Shown: positions 1 through 12,144, counted from the first letter of the stretch. The stretch is DNA of 64,000 bases from Margaritifera margaritifera (GCA_029931535.1 JAQPZY010001579.1:2594501-2658500); one strand, 5' to 3'. Notes: generated by a model not told the origin, from the letters alone. Made by a program: numbers and translations.

Positions 1-67
1 TTTCAGAATTACCCGAAAAGACGTCTTTATAGGAAATAATAAATTTGATGATCTTATTAACTTCGTA

Positions 68-1179
68 CAGTGGTCCCCCTCTTGAACGGCCCCCCTGACC
101 AGCGGCCACCCGCTTTATACGGCCACAATCCCTTGGCACCGACGAGTTTGTGTTCAAAAGTACCCCTCAAGGACGGCCACCCCTCTAACGCGACCAGCGG
201 CCAGCATTTTAGTGCAAAAACGGTCAAATTTACCCCTCGCAAGCGGCCACATAAAGGTTGTTTACTGAGTAAAATCTCAATAATATTTTTTAATTTCTCA
301 ATTCAACACATTGACATTTTGTTCCAATATGCCAATAAAGTAACTTTAATGCTTACAAAGAGGTAAGTAATCCGATTATCCTTACTGCCATATGTTCCTT
401 AGATGTTAGCTTTTGTCACTTTGATAATTACTGGCTATTATTACCACCGATAATTATCAAGATGACAAAAGCTAACCGCTGAGAAGCACAGCATTGTTCA
501 GCTCAAGTCAGCGTGACATCCGGTCGCCAGATAGTAAAATGGTATGTTAGCCTTTCTGGCTTCACTGTAATAGATTATGAAATATACATAACCGGGTACC
601 AGACTGGAGAAGAAGAAAAAAAAAGTCGATCACGTGACAGACTCACTTTCGTTGTAAACACTGCCTCACGCGTGATTGCCCGCGAAGGAATAAGTTGTCG
701 CAAAATATCGTCAGACATTCTCAGTTTAGAACAAAAATGAAAGCAATTAAATTAAAACGAAAAGAGGGAGAGTCTATTGATAACTACTGAGAAATTTTAT
801 GTCAGAAAGATTCAAATAAACATCGTCAATATACATTCAACTTTAGTGGGAAGACGGAATCAACGGACGTACAGGGATATTTGCAACCAAATATTTGTGC
901 CCCGAATTTACCGACAATGTGGTTTTGCACCACGATTCATGATTATTCATATTTTTTACAAATAACATTGATTAGTTTTATCATATTTAGTCCTTAACCA
1001 GATAATATTCCTGTGATTTTTAAATGCAATTATTAAATATATAAAAATTAGTTACATCTTTTATACTTTATATGTAGTTATTACTCACAACTGTGTGATC
1101 CCTCTCTAGAAAGGCCACCCGTCTTATAAGGCCACTTTCTTGCTGCAGAAGGGGTGGCCTTATAAGAGGGGGACCACTG
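68..1179. mobile_element. pogo/Tc1-mariner-like nonautonomous DNA transposon, TA-flanked
   Basis: The left end CAGTGGTCCCCCTCTT reappears inverted at the right end (AAGAGGGGGACCACTG, ending at 1179). Each end is directly flanked by TA (66-67 and 1180-1181), the target duplication of the Tc1/mariner superfamily. Just inside both ends are GGCCAC-rich subterminal motifs (several between 90 and 250, more between 1110 and 1160). I see no transposase. Short open frames at 513-740 and 777-965 match nothing I know. The element is therefore probably nonautonomous. The ends and TA flanks are seen directly; the pogo-like label is inferred from the 'CTCTTATAAGG'-style terminus. Confidence 0.8.
405..476. 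repeat. perfect-length hairpin inside the pogo-like element
   Basis: Two 26-nt arms (405-430 and 451-476) are inverted copies with 24 of 26 positions matching, separated by a 20-nt loop. The arms begin GTTAGCTTTTGTCA and end TGACAAAAGCTAAC. It could be a small foldback insertion or a structural part of the element. Confidence 0.75.
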
Positions 1180-1181
1180 TA

Positions 1182-2558
1182 ATTTTGTTTACAAAATATG
1201 TTATATACAGATCACATTGAGCATCAAAAATCCCAAATCTCACCTATTATAAAAATTTTATTTTATCATATAAAACGCTGGAAAAGTATGTCGCTAAAGT
1301 GAATAACAGAAGTGATGAGTTTAAGAAAAAGTGGACCCTATTGTCAACTTTTGGTACATGATTTTTTAAAAAAAAATTTATTTTTAAGGAACAACAACAA
1401 CAACAACAAACAGGCAATTTAAAACACCTTGGGGTTTGTATGCCAGTGTGTCTTTGTGTACAATAATTGTGAATGTATGTGTCTGTGTGTGCATTGTATC
1501 TAAATAAGGGAACACATGTAAAGATCAGGATGCAAAATAATTTAACGTAATGCCCCATACAATAGGTCAGGTGGTAATGTAGGGGAATATGTAAAATCCT
1601 GACAACTTGTGTTCAGTAAAAAAAAAAAACTTTGTTTGGATTAAGATTCTTTTGCCAGAAAGTGTTTAGGGTGTGTCGACAGAGTAAGGGGTCATTGTGT
1701 CATGGTCTCTGACGACAACATGTCCATTGTAGCATCTCCCTGATGTCAAGGAGGCTCACATGCCCATTCTCTTTGTGTGGAGGTGGAAATAGTAGTGTCT
1801 AAAAGCAGTCAATATGTGCCCTGATGTGTTGCAGACTGATCTGTCTGCAGTAATTAGCTGAGTTTCATGAATAGGTGAGATCAAAACCCCAAACAACTGA
1901 TCAGTATCAGTACAGGTTTGGGGGATGACTTCTAGAGCACTGGTTTGAAGAATTAGCTGCCAGTCATAACGGTCATATTTAGCTGAGGGCAATGACACTA
2001 AGGGGGTGAGAAAGACCATAACTGCAGACATGTGTCAAGCATTGTGTTTCATTTTGGCTGGGTAATGGACTAGGAAAAATTTATTTAGTTAGAAACAAAG
2101 ACTTGGAAGGGAGAGTTGTAGATTTCAGTTTGAAAGGATTAATTTGAATTTTCTGTCTCTGTTCTAACAGTTTACAGTTCTAATTTTTCAGAAAATTAGG
2201 GAAATTTCTTGTGTAGTATAACACTAGTTTACAGGAAAAACCTGTAAATAGAAGATTTTTTTATGTATTTATTTCTGAACCTATCATCACATTACAGATA
2301 CATCATAAGAGACAAGGATAGTAACTTGAGAAACTGCTGTTTCATCTCTAGCTCTTAATTTCTCCATTTCATTATCAAGCTTGTGTCCAGTACTTGTGGT
2401 TATAGCCATGAAAGAACATGGGAAAAGATTGCCTTTGGCATCAAATGAAGTTGCACATGTTTCGTATGCCAGAATTAGACTGAAACTCCTGTTTTGGCTG
2501 TGAGTAAAGTACTGTATTAAAGAAACAATAACGTTCTACCAACTCTATTGTTTGATGA
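1182..2558. other. no gene recognised; simple repeats only
   Basis: Non-coding AT-rich DNA. It holds a short (CAA)n tract near 1390-1408, a GT-rich stretch near 1440-1495 and an A-run at 1618-1630. The open frames here are short and uninformative. Confidence 0.5.
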
Positions 2559-2632
2559 ATCACACCGTATCATACAAAAATTAAGTATTTACAGTATCAC
2601 ACCGTATCATACAAAAATTAAGTATTTACAGT
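2559..2632. repeat. perfect 37-bp tandem duplication
   Basis: Positions 2559-2595 and 2596-2632 are identical 37-mers (beginning ATCACACCGTATCATAC), which points to a recent replication or repair duplication. Confidence 0.9.
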
Positions 2633-2779
2633 CCAGCAAGCTCATATAATATAGGTTTCACATTACATTGAACTGGACCATTAACATATTTTGCAAAGCC
2701 CTGAAAACTGGTTCACAAAAATAAATAATTCACAACATTGCAGATAAGCAAATTGTGATTTTTTTTCTTCTGATCTGGT

Positions 2780-3560
2780 CATAATGCTAAGCGAGGTTCT
2801 GGTATGGTCCCTTGGCTCTTGTCCATCATCCATTGTCTGTTCACAGTCATTATTGACAATTTCTTCTTAAAAGTCACTAGACCAATTTGCAGATGATTTT
2901 GCAGGGAACATTCTGGCATTGAGACCTTTCTAATTTCTTAAAATGCTGCTGATTCTTCTTCCAATATGGCTGCTGTTACAAAAAATATAAAACCTTTGAA
3001 CAGCTTCTCAAAAATTGGCCAGCAGAATATGACTGTTTGATGCAAAACCACATGGCATGAATGTAGTTCAAATGATACTGATCCACCATCAAATATTGCC
3101 ACCATTAGTAAAAATAGAAAAATCTTTAATAACTTCTTTTCAAAAACCTTGACTGACTAATTTCACAGAAATCATTTTAGTATGAAGGGCTTTCAAATTT
3201 ATTCCAATGATGCTGACGTGCTTTCAAATATGGATTCCATTTTAAAGTAGGAGAACAAAAATTAAACAACATTATCTCAAATAGTTGCTCAACAGATTTG
3301 GACCAATTTGACAGAAAGCATCCTTACATAAGGGCTTTTCAGTATTGGACAAATTATGCTTATGTGCCATCAAATAGGGATGAAGAAAAAAATAGATAAC
3401 CCTGAAACAGTTGTTTTCATAACATGTGCAATCAACAGCATTGAAAAAAATGTAAACAGAAAATTTATTGACCCAGATTTCTTGGCCATCTAACCCCTTG
3501 GTAACCTTGTCTCTTCTACAAACTTGCCTATTATTTCTTTGCTCCAATAAGGCTAATATT
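2780..3560. repeat. degenerate intermediate-length tandem repeats
   Basis: Phrases such as 'CAATATGGCTGC', 'CATCAAATATTGCCACC' and 'GACCAATTTG.CAGA' recur at roughly 140-150 bp. They resemble the better preserved array at 20.9-22.9 kb. No coding potential is seen. Confidence 0.45.
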
Positions 3561-3589
3561 ATGCTAATCAGAGTTCTGTGTTCTAGCCG

Positions 3590-3970
3590 TCTCCTAAAAA
3601 TGGAGTGTCTTTTTAAGGGAAGTTTCACTGTGTAACAAACACGATATACACACAAGTCCCGCATTATAGCACTGTCTATGAGAACCATTGAGTATACTCC
3701 CTTATAGTGAGACCACCTTGTAATGAAGCACATTAATACAGTACTCCCTCGTTATAATGCTGTCAATATTAACCATAGAATATACCACCTTATAACCACA
3801 CAGTACTCCCTTATCAAGGATTCCACTAATGGACTTCCCAGTGTACTATACTCTCAAATTTTCACATGGGGTGCCTCAAATTGTAAGGTTGGATCTCCTA
3901 GTGACTTCCAAAAATTTTGCCCGTATGTTCAGATCAACACAATCAGACCCCTAAAAATATGTACCTAAGG
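3590..3970. mobile_element. MITE-like repeat with pogo-type termini (fragment)
   Basis: It contains TACAGTACTCCCTCGTTATAATG and CTCCCTTATAGTGAGACCACC TTGTAATGAAGCACA. The same phrases appear at 11560-11830, and an inverted terminus-like copy lies near 12050-12076. The 'ACTCCCT.GTTATAA' end style resembles pogo/Tigger elements. Exact borders are not clear. Confidence 0.45.
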
Positions 3971-3974
3971 ATGA

Positions 3975-4668
3975 AACTTGTTTTCCTCCCAAATTAGCAA
4001 GGTGTTGTAAAAGGATAAATCATTACTTATGCGACACACCTTGTAAGTATTGTACATATAACGTAAAGCTCCTGTGCAAGTATGATTACTGCTAATGCTG
4101 TTGGAATTTATTTATATTGATAAGTTGTTTGGTAAATGATCAGAGTTTAAACAATGAACCGCTTTAATCCCCTTCATTTAACTTCTGAACTTGAGTAGAA
4201 AGTGTCAGCCTAACTGGTGAGTATATATTTTAAATATCTATGTTCTGCCAATCAGTTTACACATTCATGGCTCAACATAGTTTGAGTGACTTGATCATTA
4301 TCTGCAGTAAGTTGAATTTTCCTCCTGCTCAAAAAGGGGCTATAAAAAAACATTTGTATGATGCAAATTATAAACAATTCGAAGGATTTTCAAAGCAAAT
4401 AGTTAGAATACTTTGATTGGTTGGAAATTGATAATGACTCCAATAAGGTTTTCCAAAGTTTGTCATGCCTCAAAAACATCTATTGCTTTGCTAAAGATGG
4501 TGCAGATTTTTAATTTGAAGATTTTCTTGTACCATTATCAGGGCAAGAAAAATACTCTCAAAACTGGAATTGCATTTATTTTTTAATGATTATTTTGTGG
4601 TTTATGTGTTGGATGCATGTCTAGCATGATTATATAACACTAATAGTCTTTCTCCTTCAAATACGCTC
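3975..4668. other. no gene recognised
   Basis: AT-rich non-coding DNA with no convincing open frame, RNA gene or repeat border. Confidence 0.5.
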
Positions 4669-5197
4669 CCTGATCACGTCAACATTATGGATATAAGCCT
4701 GCTACCTTCCCAACCCAGCCCTATTAAAAAGATGAAAACTCGTCTTGTCTGTCTATCTCATATAGACAAAGGGCAATAACTCTTGTCCATTACCTCCCCT
4801 TGTCACCACCAGGTGTCACTAGTTCTTAAGCTTCGCTTCGTACTGTAAACTTAATGTGATACCTCCCATAAATCCACACCATTATCGGTGTCAAAATTAG
4901 TCATCGATCCAGGAATTTGGACTTGTGTGTAATAATCATTCCTCTACAGGTGATATACATTATTTTTACATTTGTCCAATTTTTGTGTGAATTTCTCACA
5001 TTCTTGGACTTCGTCTATTTAGACCACTTATACAACACGCTATCGTTGAACGCATGTTTCCATTCATGGTTTAGCGCGCACTGCCTGTTGTTCACTTACT
5101 CCATTAGTAACGGGTGTTGTATTAGCAACTTAACACGCTGAATTGTTAATTTATGCTTTTTTTTTCTTCTCTTCTTGTGTTGTTTCGGTTAAAACAT

Positions 5198-7160
5198 GTC
5201 AGCCAAGTGCATTAAATGCAAGAAATTTGGAAGATACACGTGAGTCCTGTTTAGCATGTACCAAATGTACTTCATTTCTTCCCTGCAGCTTGAGAGCTAT
5301 GAGGAAGTCTTGACTGCAGTATTACAGAAAGCAGTCAAGACATTGCTGACATCTTAAGTAAAAATCTGAAGTCAATATCTCTTGTGAGCCTTGTGGGGGA
5401 TGTTGCTGGGGTCCCTTCCTCCCACCTAATGTGCGACATTTACAACTGTCAGCTACCGTTACCTCACTGGAAATGAGGGGACAAAATGTTGAGGATTTGC
5501 AATCTAGTGCCTTTGTACAGATGGATCGTCAGGTTCATTAGATGACAATGCAATTATTAAATTCAGGCCACATTTTACCCTTGTTTCCATCTCTTGCTTC
5601 TACAGTTTTTTCTGACTCATTGGGGGAGTGTCCACCCATATTTAGACAGCCCAGTGGGCATAAATCCTCTCGAGTGTCTGAGCATGGGTCTTTGGGCCTG
5701 TAAGTCAGGGCACATGGGGTTTTTGACGGATCTGTTGGATGTATCTTTCAATATGATCTCGCTGTCCAGAGCCATCCCAGCCATCCAGCCAGCCCAGTCA
5801 GCCCAGTTTATGGATCTTATTGATAGATGATCTGTCAGGCCAGCCATGATTATGGCTCTGTCTTCCTACAACTACGGGGATCTTATTGACAGATCCATCT
5901 GTCTAGCCATGCCTTCGGCGACATACCCATATTATGATAGGGATTTTAGTGATAAATCCATCTGTCTGTCCAGCCATGTTTTCGGCACATCCAGTACCGG
6001 TGACGTCTGGACTGCCTTCCGCATAGCCAGCAACCATGCCAACCATACTCCTGGCAAACCAGCCGGCTGTTATGGTATGACACTTTTGTCTTGTGGACCT
6101 GGCTTACCTTATGTTTATGGCTTATCTCCAGGGGAGTGACCGGGATTTGTACAGAGATAACAGCATTGTGTCATCTATGCTACTGGGTATGGTTTATTCG
6201 GATATGCAAGCAGAACCTGAACATGACTCTACACACATGGAGTGTGAAGATACTCCTGCAAAACAGCCTTACTCAGATCCAGCCATGGAGCGGACTGAGT
6301 TCAGCTTCAAGGCTGCTGTCAAAGAAATGTACAGGGTGTTGTCGGCTTCAGAATGCTCTCCACCCCCTACCATCATGCACAACTATAAAGTCAAAGCATC
6401 GGTAGATCTTGATGATGAGGAAGAGTCCTTCCGGCTGCTTCCCCAGTCAGCAAAAATTGGGAAGATTAATGACTGTCTGTTGGGAAGAATCTGTGATCTG
6501 AGGAATGCAAAGGCTTTCTTTTCTGAAAGCTGCGTACAGGTGATGATCTCATAACGCTGGTACAAAACTCACTCTGACGCCTTCCATACTGACCTCATGG
6601 CTCTGGATAAAAATCTAGCAGTGGTTCACAAGTCTTCCCCCCAGTTTTATAAAGTGGACAAGAATGTGTTCCATCCCACCTCGAAGCTGGTTCGAAATGT
6701 CACCTCATCTTGATGTTATATTTGACTTCATTGGCAATTGCGGAAAAATTGGGCAATGAACACGCCTGGGAGGCGATGGCCCAAATTGTTCAGGTCATTA
6801 ACAGGGCAGCTCACCATTCCATGGTGAATGTGCTGACTGCCTCTGCCAATCTAGACCTAATATGACCTGAGTCATGTTTGCACACCATGTCGCTGAAGCC
6901 ACATCATACCCATGGCATTATGGATGACCCCCGATTGGCTCACCATTACTCTTTGGGGCCAAAATTGAAGATGTTCGGAGGCAGGCAGCTCAGGAACTGC
7001 CCCACCAACTTGCCACCCAACCTGTACAGTTTTTTAGGACCAATCTGCCCCTACCACAGTGGAGGGACGAAAGGCAGGCCAGCGACAAGGGATCTTTTCT
7101 GTCACACATTCAGTTCAGATCCCAGCCTAATGCCAGGAGGCAACAACCTAATCAGTTAGG
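5198..7160 (+). pseudogene. gag-like ORF1 of DIRS copy A
   Basis: It starts with an ATG at 5196-5198 followed by a CIKCKKFG stretch, a Cys-pair motif found at the start of many DIRS ORF1 proteins, and breaks almost at once. The best preserved part is 6093-6554, an acidic segment with FMAYLQGSDRDLYRD, QPYSDPAMERTEFSFKAA and SASECSPPPT. The same segment is recognisable at 48940-49265 in copy D, so it is a real conserved domain and not chance. The protein presumably packaged the element RNA, which is inference from position. Frameshifts and stops are frequent. Confidence 0.65.
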
Positions 7161-7219
7161 AGGCAATCTTACAGGGGAGGCAAGAAACCAAGTTTCTGCG
7201 CCTCCAAGCCCCCTAACTC

Positions 7220-8770
7220 TTGACGTTGACCTACCAACCCCACCGCCAGCAGACAGCCTACCGGTGGGCACCCAACTCCTGCAATTCCAGTCTCTGGTTC
7301 ACCCTATTTCCTCAGAATGAATGGGTGAGCCACGTCATTTCGGAGGGGCTTTGGATTTCATTTATCCAACCTCCTCTGTCCTTCTCTCCCCTTTTCACAG
7401 ATGTACCATCAGATCAGGAGGAGGATGCTTTTCTACAACAGGAAATACGGTTGCTCATCAACAAACAGGCGGTGGAGATTGTGCAAAAACAACAGTCTCG
7501 GGGGTTTCATTCAAGGCTATTTCTTATGCAGAAGGTGAATGGCAAGTTGAGGCTGATCATCAACATATACATTATACCACAAAAATTCAAGATGGAGATT
7601 GTGAGATCAATACGTTTCCATCAGAAAGGACAAGTATGCCATCAGTCTCGATCTGACCAATGCATATTTTCACATTGCTTTCCACTCTCCATCACGGAAA
7701 TGTCTCCATTTTGCTTACCGCGACATGGTTTATCAGTTTAAAGTTCTACCCTTTGGTCTATACATCAGCCTCGGGGTTTTTTTACCAAAAATCATGGATT
7801 GCTTTGTCACCCAGTTCTGGTCGACTACATCTACAGTGACGGCCGCACACTTGGACAACATCCTCCAGAAACATGGCAAGTTTTATTCTCTTCAAGGGCA
7901 GAAACGGTCTTCTATCACTTTTGGATCATTTAGGTTTTGATGTGAACTGGGAAAAGTCCGATCTTCATCCATCCCAGCGTTTTGTCCATCTGGGTATGGA
8001 GTTTCTTGCCAACTTCAATCTGGTATGGCTCCCTCATGTTCACGTTGTCCGGATTGTTGAACTTCTCGAGTCCATTTCCAACAGGACTTGGATTTCCATG
8101 AGAGAGTTCTTGCAGCTCTTTGGATTATTCAATGCGGCTGCAGACTTGATCCCACTCTGCCATCTTTTTATGTGCCCCTTACAGATGTCCTTGCTGGTCC
8201 AGTGGCACCCTTTTTCAAGTCCCCTTGATCAAAAATTCATGATCACACACAAGCTACAATCATTCCTGGATCAGTAGCGCAACCCAGGTTGGCTCATGAC
8301 AGGGATTCCTCTGGAGAAGCCCTGTGTGGAAATGACATGTACCAATGCCAGTATGTACAATTGGGGTGCCCACCTGTTGCTGGACTTCACTACTGTCAGC
8401 GGCATGTGGGAGCCAAGGATTGGCCTCTCCACATCAACCTTCTCAAAATGAAGGCTGTCATCAATGCCTTTAAATTCTGGAGGGATGAACTCTCGGGGGA
8501 AAACAGTCCTGATTTTGTCTGACAACTCGGTTGTGGTGACCTACCTCCTCAAATGGGGGCACCAAATCACCTGACCTGTGCGTTCAGATTTGGCACTTTT
8601 TATGTTTGTGCGAGCAACTCCATATCAACGTACAAATCTCGCACATTCCCGGCAAACTCAATGTCCTGGCTGACACTCTATCCAGAAAGGGTCAAATCAT
8701 TCATACAGAATGGTATCTCTATGAATCAGTCAGTCTTTGGATTTGCACACTTTGGGGGTGCCCGATGATC
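7220..8770 (+). pseudogene. reverse transcriptase-RNase H of DIRS copy A
   Basis: The frames read in order through RT fingers (LLINKQAVEIVQ, then LFLMQKVNGKLRLIINI), the first catalytic block (LTNAYFHIAFH near 7655-7690), FKVLPFGL (7735-7760), and the second catalytic block near 7845-7870. That block reads HLDN where an active RT has YxDD, so the second aspartate is lost. A connection domain follows, then RNase H with SDNSVVV near 8515-8535. The RNase H glutamate block reads LLKMKAV, whereas copy B has LEMKA, so Glu is replaced by Lys here. Several frameshifts separate the pieces. It is nonfunctional. Confidence 0.75.
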
Positions 8771-9129
8771 GATCTTTTTGCGACAAGGTGGAATGACAAG
8801 TTGACAAACTTTGTTTTTCCAGTTCCGGATCCAGAAGTTTGGGCTGTGCATGCACTGCCAATCATTTGGGAGGGATTGTGGGCCTTCACCTACCCTCCCA
8901 AAAATAATCCAGAAGTTGAGGTGTCAGAACTGCAAGATGATTCTGATAGCCCCTGTCAGATGGAACAAGTCATGGGTCACCGATGTACTCAATCTAGCGG
9001 TAGATCTGCCAAGGAAGATTCTGGCAAGCCCAAATCTTCTGGAATTACCATCGTCACAGGTATTCCACCCCTGCCTGGACTGTCTTCTTTTTCACGCCTG
9101 GCTCTTGTCCGCCCAGCCTTGTAAGAGAA

Positions 9130-10075
9130 AGGATTGAAACCTTTGTGGAGAGAATCTCGCAAGCAAGAATGCCTTCAACTCTGAAGGTTTATGAGGGAAA
9201 GTGGCATGTTTTCAGGGACTGGTGCAGAGTCAGTAATATTGTCCCTTTGAGTTTCACAGTCCCTCAGGTGCCAACTTTTTTCTCTGGCTCTACAAGGAGA
9301 AAAAGTTGGCCTCAATTACCATCAAAGGTACTGCTCCATGATATCTGACACATTCCGACTTCATGGCAGACATGATATTTGTCATGATAAAGATCTGTCA
9401 GACTTTTTAGCCAATTTTGATCTGAATTGACCCAAATCCCTCACCTTGTTTCCAAAAATGGAATCTGTCCTGGGTTTTAACATGGCTCAATTCAGATAAA
9501 TTTGAGCCTTTAGCCCGAACTTTGCTGAAGCTACTATCCTACAAAACATGTTTCCTAATAGCCTTAGCGTCAGCATTTAGGGTGAGAGGGTTACATGCCC
9601 TTTCTGTTGACCGGAACTATCTTCAGCTCAGATCGGATGGTTCATTGGTCCGCTTGATGCAACAAGGCTTTGTGGCCAAAAAAAGGTTACCGTCAGTCGG
9701 CAATCAGAGAGTCATCATATGCTCCCTTTCTTCCATAGAGAGCAATGTCCATGCAAGACCCCATTTGTGCCGTCATCAAGCACTACTTGAAATACACAGA
9801 GGCAAGTCGTGGCACATGCAAGTGACACTTTTTCCGGTGAAAGCCAGGAAGCAGGATATCACCCCTCAAGCCCAATCTTTGTGTCTGAATTGGGTTTTAT
9901 GTTCGCCGTACTCTGAGGTCTCAAAAGATCAATGTCGCCTCATGAAGATTTCAGCTCATGAAATTAGAGCGATCTCGGCTAGCCTTGCGTTCGAATGTAA
10001 CGTTTTGATCCAAGACATAATTGAAGTTGTTGGCTGGCATGCAGAGTCGACCATGTCCAGTTCTTATCTCTGAGA
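9130..10075 (+). pseudogene. tyrosine recombinase of DIRS copy A
   Basis: The N-terminal SAM-like region starts near PSTLKVYEGKWHVFRDWC (9169-9222). The catalytic part at 9522-10073 keeps the first arginine region (LASAFRVRGLHAL), the HxxR box (SAHEIRAIS, near 9950-9975), the WH position (VVGWHAEST) and a terminal tyrosine (SSSYL) just before a stop. This R-HxxR-W-Y set is the catalytic signature of tyrosine recombinases, which in DIRS elements join a circular cDNA into the genome. A frameshift or stops between 9346 and 9520 split the N-terminal part from the catalytic part. Confidence 0.75.
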
Positions 10076-10108
10076 TTTAGCTTCACAGAGACAAACTTTG
10101 AATCTGGT

Positions 10109-10148
10109 GGGTCTGGTGGTAGTGGCAGCCTTAATGACCACCAGACCC
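10109..10148. repeat. 12-bp perfect stem hairpin after the DIRS recombinase
   Basis: The left arm GGGTCTGGTGGT (10109-10120) pairs perfectly with ACCACCAGACCC (10137-10148) across a 16-nt loop. The equivalent hairpin in copy B (28091-28123) keeps the pairing with changed bases. Confidence 0.8.
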
Positions 10149-10174
10149 AGCTAAAGTCAACACAGCCTAGAAGA

Positions 10175-11200
10175 GTGAGAAAAAGATGCCTAGTAAAACT
10201 GTAAGCAACAAAGTTCTCAGAACTAAATAAGAAATGAGAACAGTTAAAATGTAAAGTATTGCACTGTACCAATCATGTAGTAAATATTTTATGCTCCTGG
10301 AAGATGCATTATTAAAAACTTTGATTTGACCGATGCTAGTGTTTTGGTATTATTTATATCCAAAGTGGTTTGATACAATTGTGTGTATGCATGCCAACTT
10401 AAGAAGTGTGCCATGTACTTGTGAAGTAAACTGCACAGAGCTTTACAAATCCACTTGCCTGATTCCTGGGACAAACTCAGATTTGGCTCGGGTAAGCTCA
10501 TGTTTACAAAGTACATGTCCACAGGCAAGTCCAAAATATTGAGAGAGAGAGGTTGTGCTTTATGTAATGCAAATTTATACTCTGCAATCTCACCACAGTA
10601 CATAGATCAGCACCTTTATTTTGTGTTTATATGTACCGCATTCTTCTTTTTGTACATATACAGCATTCCCAGATTTTAAAGTCCTAACCTAACCATGGGC
10701 AGTTTGTAAGCTTCAAATGTCGCAGGATTGCCACCTCTGAACAATCTGTGTGTCAAAGATTGTTTTGATGCATGTCACCAATTTCAAAGTGACTAGGTGA
10801 TAATGGTTAATAATATAACCCATGAAATTTTTTTGAAATTAAAGGCACTCATTTCTGATGATTGGCTGCCTGAAAATCTAGCACCCACAAGCAGTGTTAT
10901 CTGTTGTTTACATGATTATTACAGGAGACTGATACATACTGGTTATAAATTAATTAAATGGATCAAAATAAATGTTGTCGAATCATTTCAAAAGTGGGCA
11001 GATTGTTTAGATGAATGTCACAGATTTTGAGGTGAAATTGGATGACATGGAAATGGAAGCAGACATGTGAGTGGACACAACACTCCACAGAAAAAGGAAA
11101 CCATGAATTCATTCACATTGGAATATTTCAGTGCAAGACTTTGCTTTACCATGCTTTCTTACTGGATTTGATACTAAACTCTGCATGATCAATTGAACTT
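10175..11200. other. no gene recognised
   Basis: Non-coding. A 77-codon open frame at 10797-11030 has no recognisable motif and no support from neighbours. Confidence 0.5.
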
Positions 11201-11207
11201 TTACTCT

Positions 11208-11236
11208 CTTCACCCCCCCACCCCCACCCCCACCCA

Positions 11237-11277
<41 letters not shown>
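11208..11277. repeat. poly-C / CCCCCA low-complexity tract
   Basis: CCCCCA-type units lead into an unbroken run of about 39 C (11239-11277). Open frames across it on either strand are proline or glycine artefacts. Confidence 0.95.
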
Positions 11278-11559
11278 ACCAAAAACTTGATCATCCCAAG
11301 ATTAGATTTTGGACTGGCCTTAATCTTTACTCCTCTCCCTGCACTGTACAGTCAAAGCAGAACATTATATATCTACTAATCTCTAAGATCTTTAACCTCC
11401 TTCTCTCACTCTTTAGTTATCACAGATACAATGGACAGTGTACTAATATATTTGCACTAAAGAAATTAAAATGATAATACGACTGAACATTTTGGGACTT
11501 CCAAAAATGATACCCAGGAAGTCCTGGACTTCCTGATATAGGAAATGAGTGGAATCCCT

Positions 11560-12080
11560 GCTGATTATAACACTCGCCATGGGGACCATAAAGTGTTTTG
11601 CCTTATAGTGAGACCACCTTATAATGAAGCACATGATACATATAATTTCAACACCATTTAATGAAATGGGATTCATGACCATAATTTCTTTATAACAGGA
11701 ACCTTGTTTTAATGAAGACTTTTAAAGTCAGACCACCCTATAATGCACTACATGATGCATACTATTTCACTACCATGTAATGAAATGGGATCCATGACCT
11801 TGCTTTCCTTATAACAGGAACCACGTAGGGTTCCTGGATGTAAAACTACGGGATTCACACTTGTTTTTTAAAAAAATTGCGCAGAGAAAGCATCCAAATG
11901 CTAGAAAATCATGCATTATATTTTTCATCCATACCTTTATTTCTTCATTTAATCCCTCCTATATTCAGAAATTTCCCCTTTTTTCAGATATAGGACAAGT
12001 TTCTCCCTAAATTTCAGTTCTAGAATAGACCCTGTCCATGTTATAATTAAGAGCCTTATAGCAAGGAAGTGCAGTATCAT
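11560..12080. mobile_element. MITE-like element with two internal ~92-bp repeats
   Basis: Two near-copies of GACCACC.TATAATG...ATGAAATGGGAT.CATGACC...TATAACAGGAACC follow each other at about 11608-11700 and 11731-11822. A terminus-like TTATAGCAAGGAAGTGCAGTA sits near 12056-12076, resembling the inverse of TACAGTACTCCCTCGTTATAA at 3740. It is probably the same family as 3590-3970. Confidence 0.5.
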
Positions 12081-12144
12081 GTTGTGCACTTTTGTTATAA
12101 AATAGCTCCATCATTTTCTAGGCTGACTCCACAATCAGAAGATA

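Larger units (their letters stand above)
4670..10170 (+). mobile_element. DIRS-like tyrosine-recombinase retrotransposon, copy A (decayed, near full length)
   Basis: The order is a 5' untranslated region (4670-5195, shared with 48250-48640), a Cys-containing gag-like ORF (from 5198), RT-RNase H (about 7220-8770) and a C-terminal-type tyrosine recombinase (about 9145-10075). This gene order, with a tyrosine recombinase instead of a DDE integrase, defines DIRS elements. Every ORF has stops and frameshifts, so the copy is dead. It is the most complete copy in the window and served as the reference for recognising the other fragments. A short conserved hairpin follows the recombinase at 10109-10148. 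Terminal repeats were not delimited. Confidence 0.8.

Noticed and set aside
1247..1558. 103-codon minus-strand open frame
   Set aside because: Contains a Cys run from a (CAA)n microsatellite and no recognisable domain.
7220..8770. LTR retrotransposon (Ty3/gypsy-like) interpretation of the RT region
   Set aside because: A tyrosine recombinase follows RNase H, there is no DDE integrase or protease, and no direct LTRs are seen, which fits DIRS.
10797..11030. 77-codon open frame considered as a missing HAT1 exon
   Set aside because: Does not match the HAT1 N-terminal segment that should precede exon a, and no matching splice phase was found.
11109..11294. Gly-rich (minus) and Pro-rich (plus) open frames
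   Set aside because: Both are translations of the poly-C tract, not genes.
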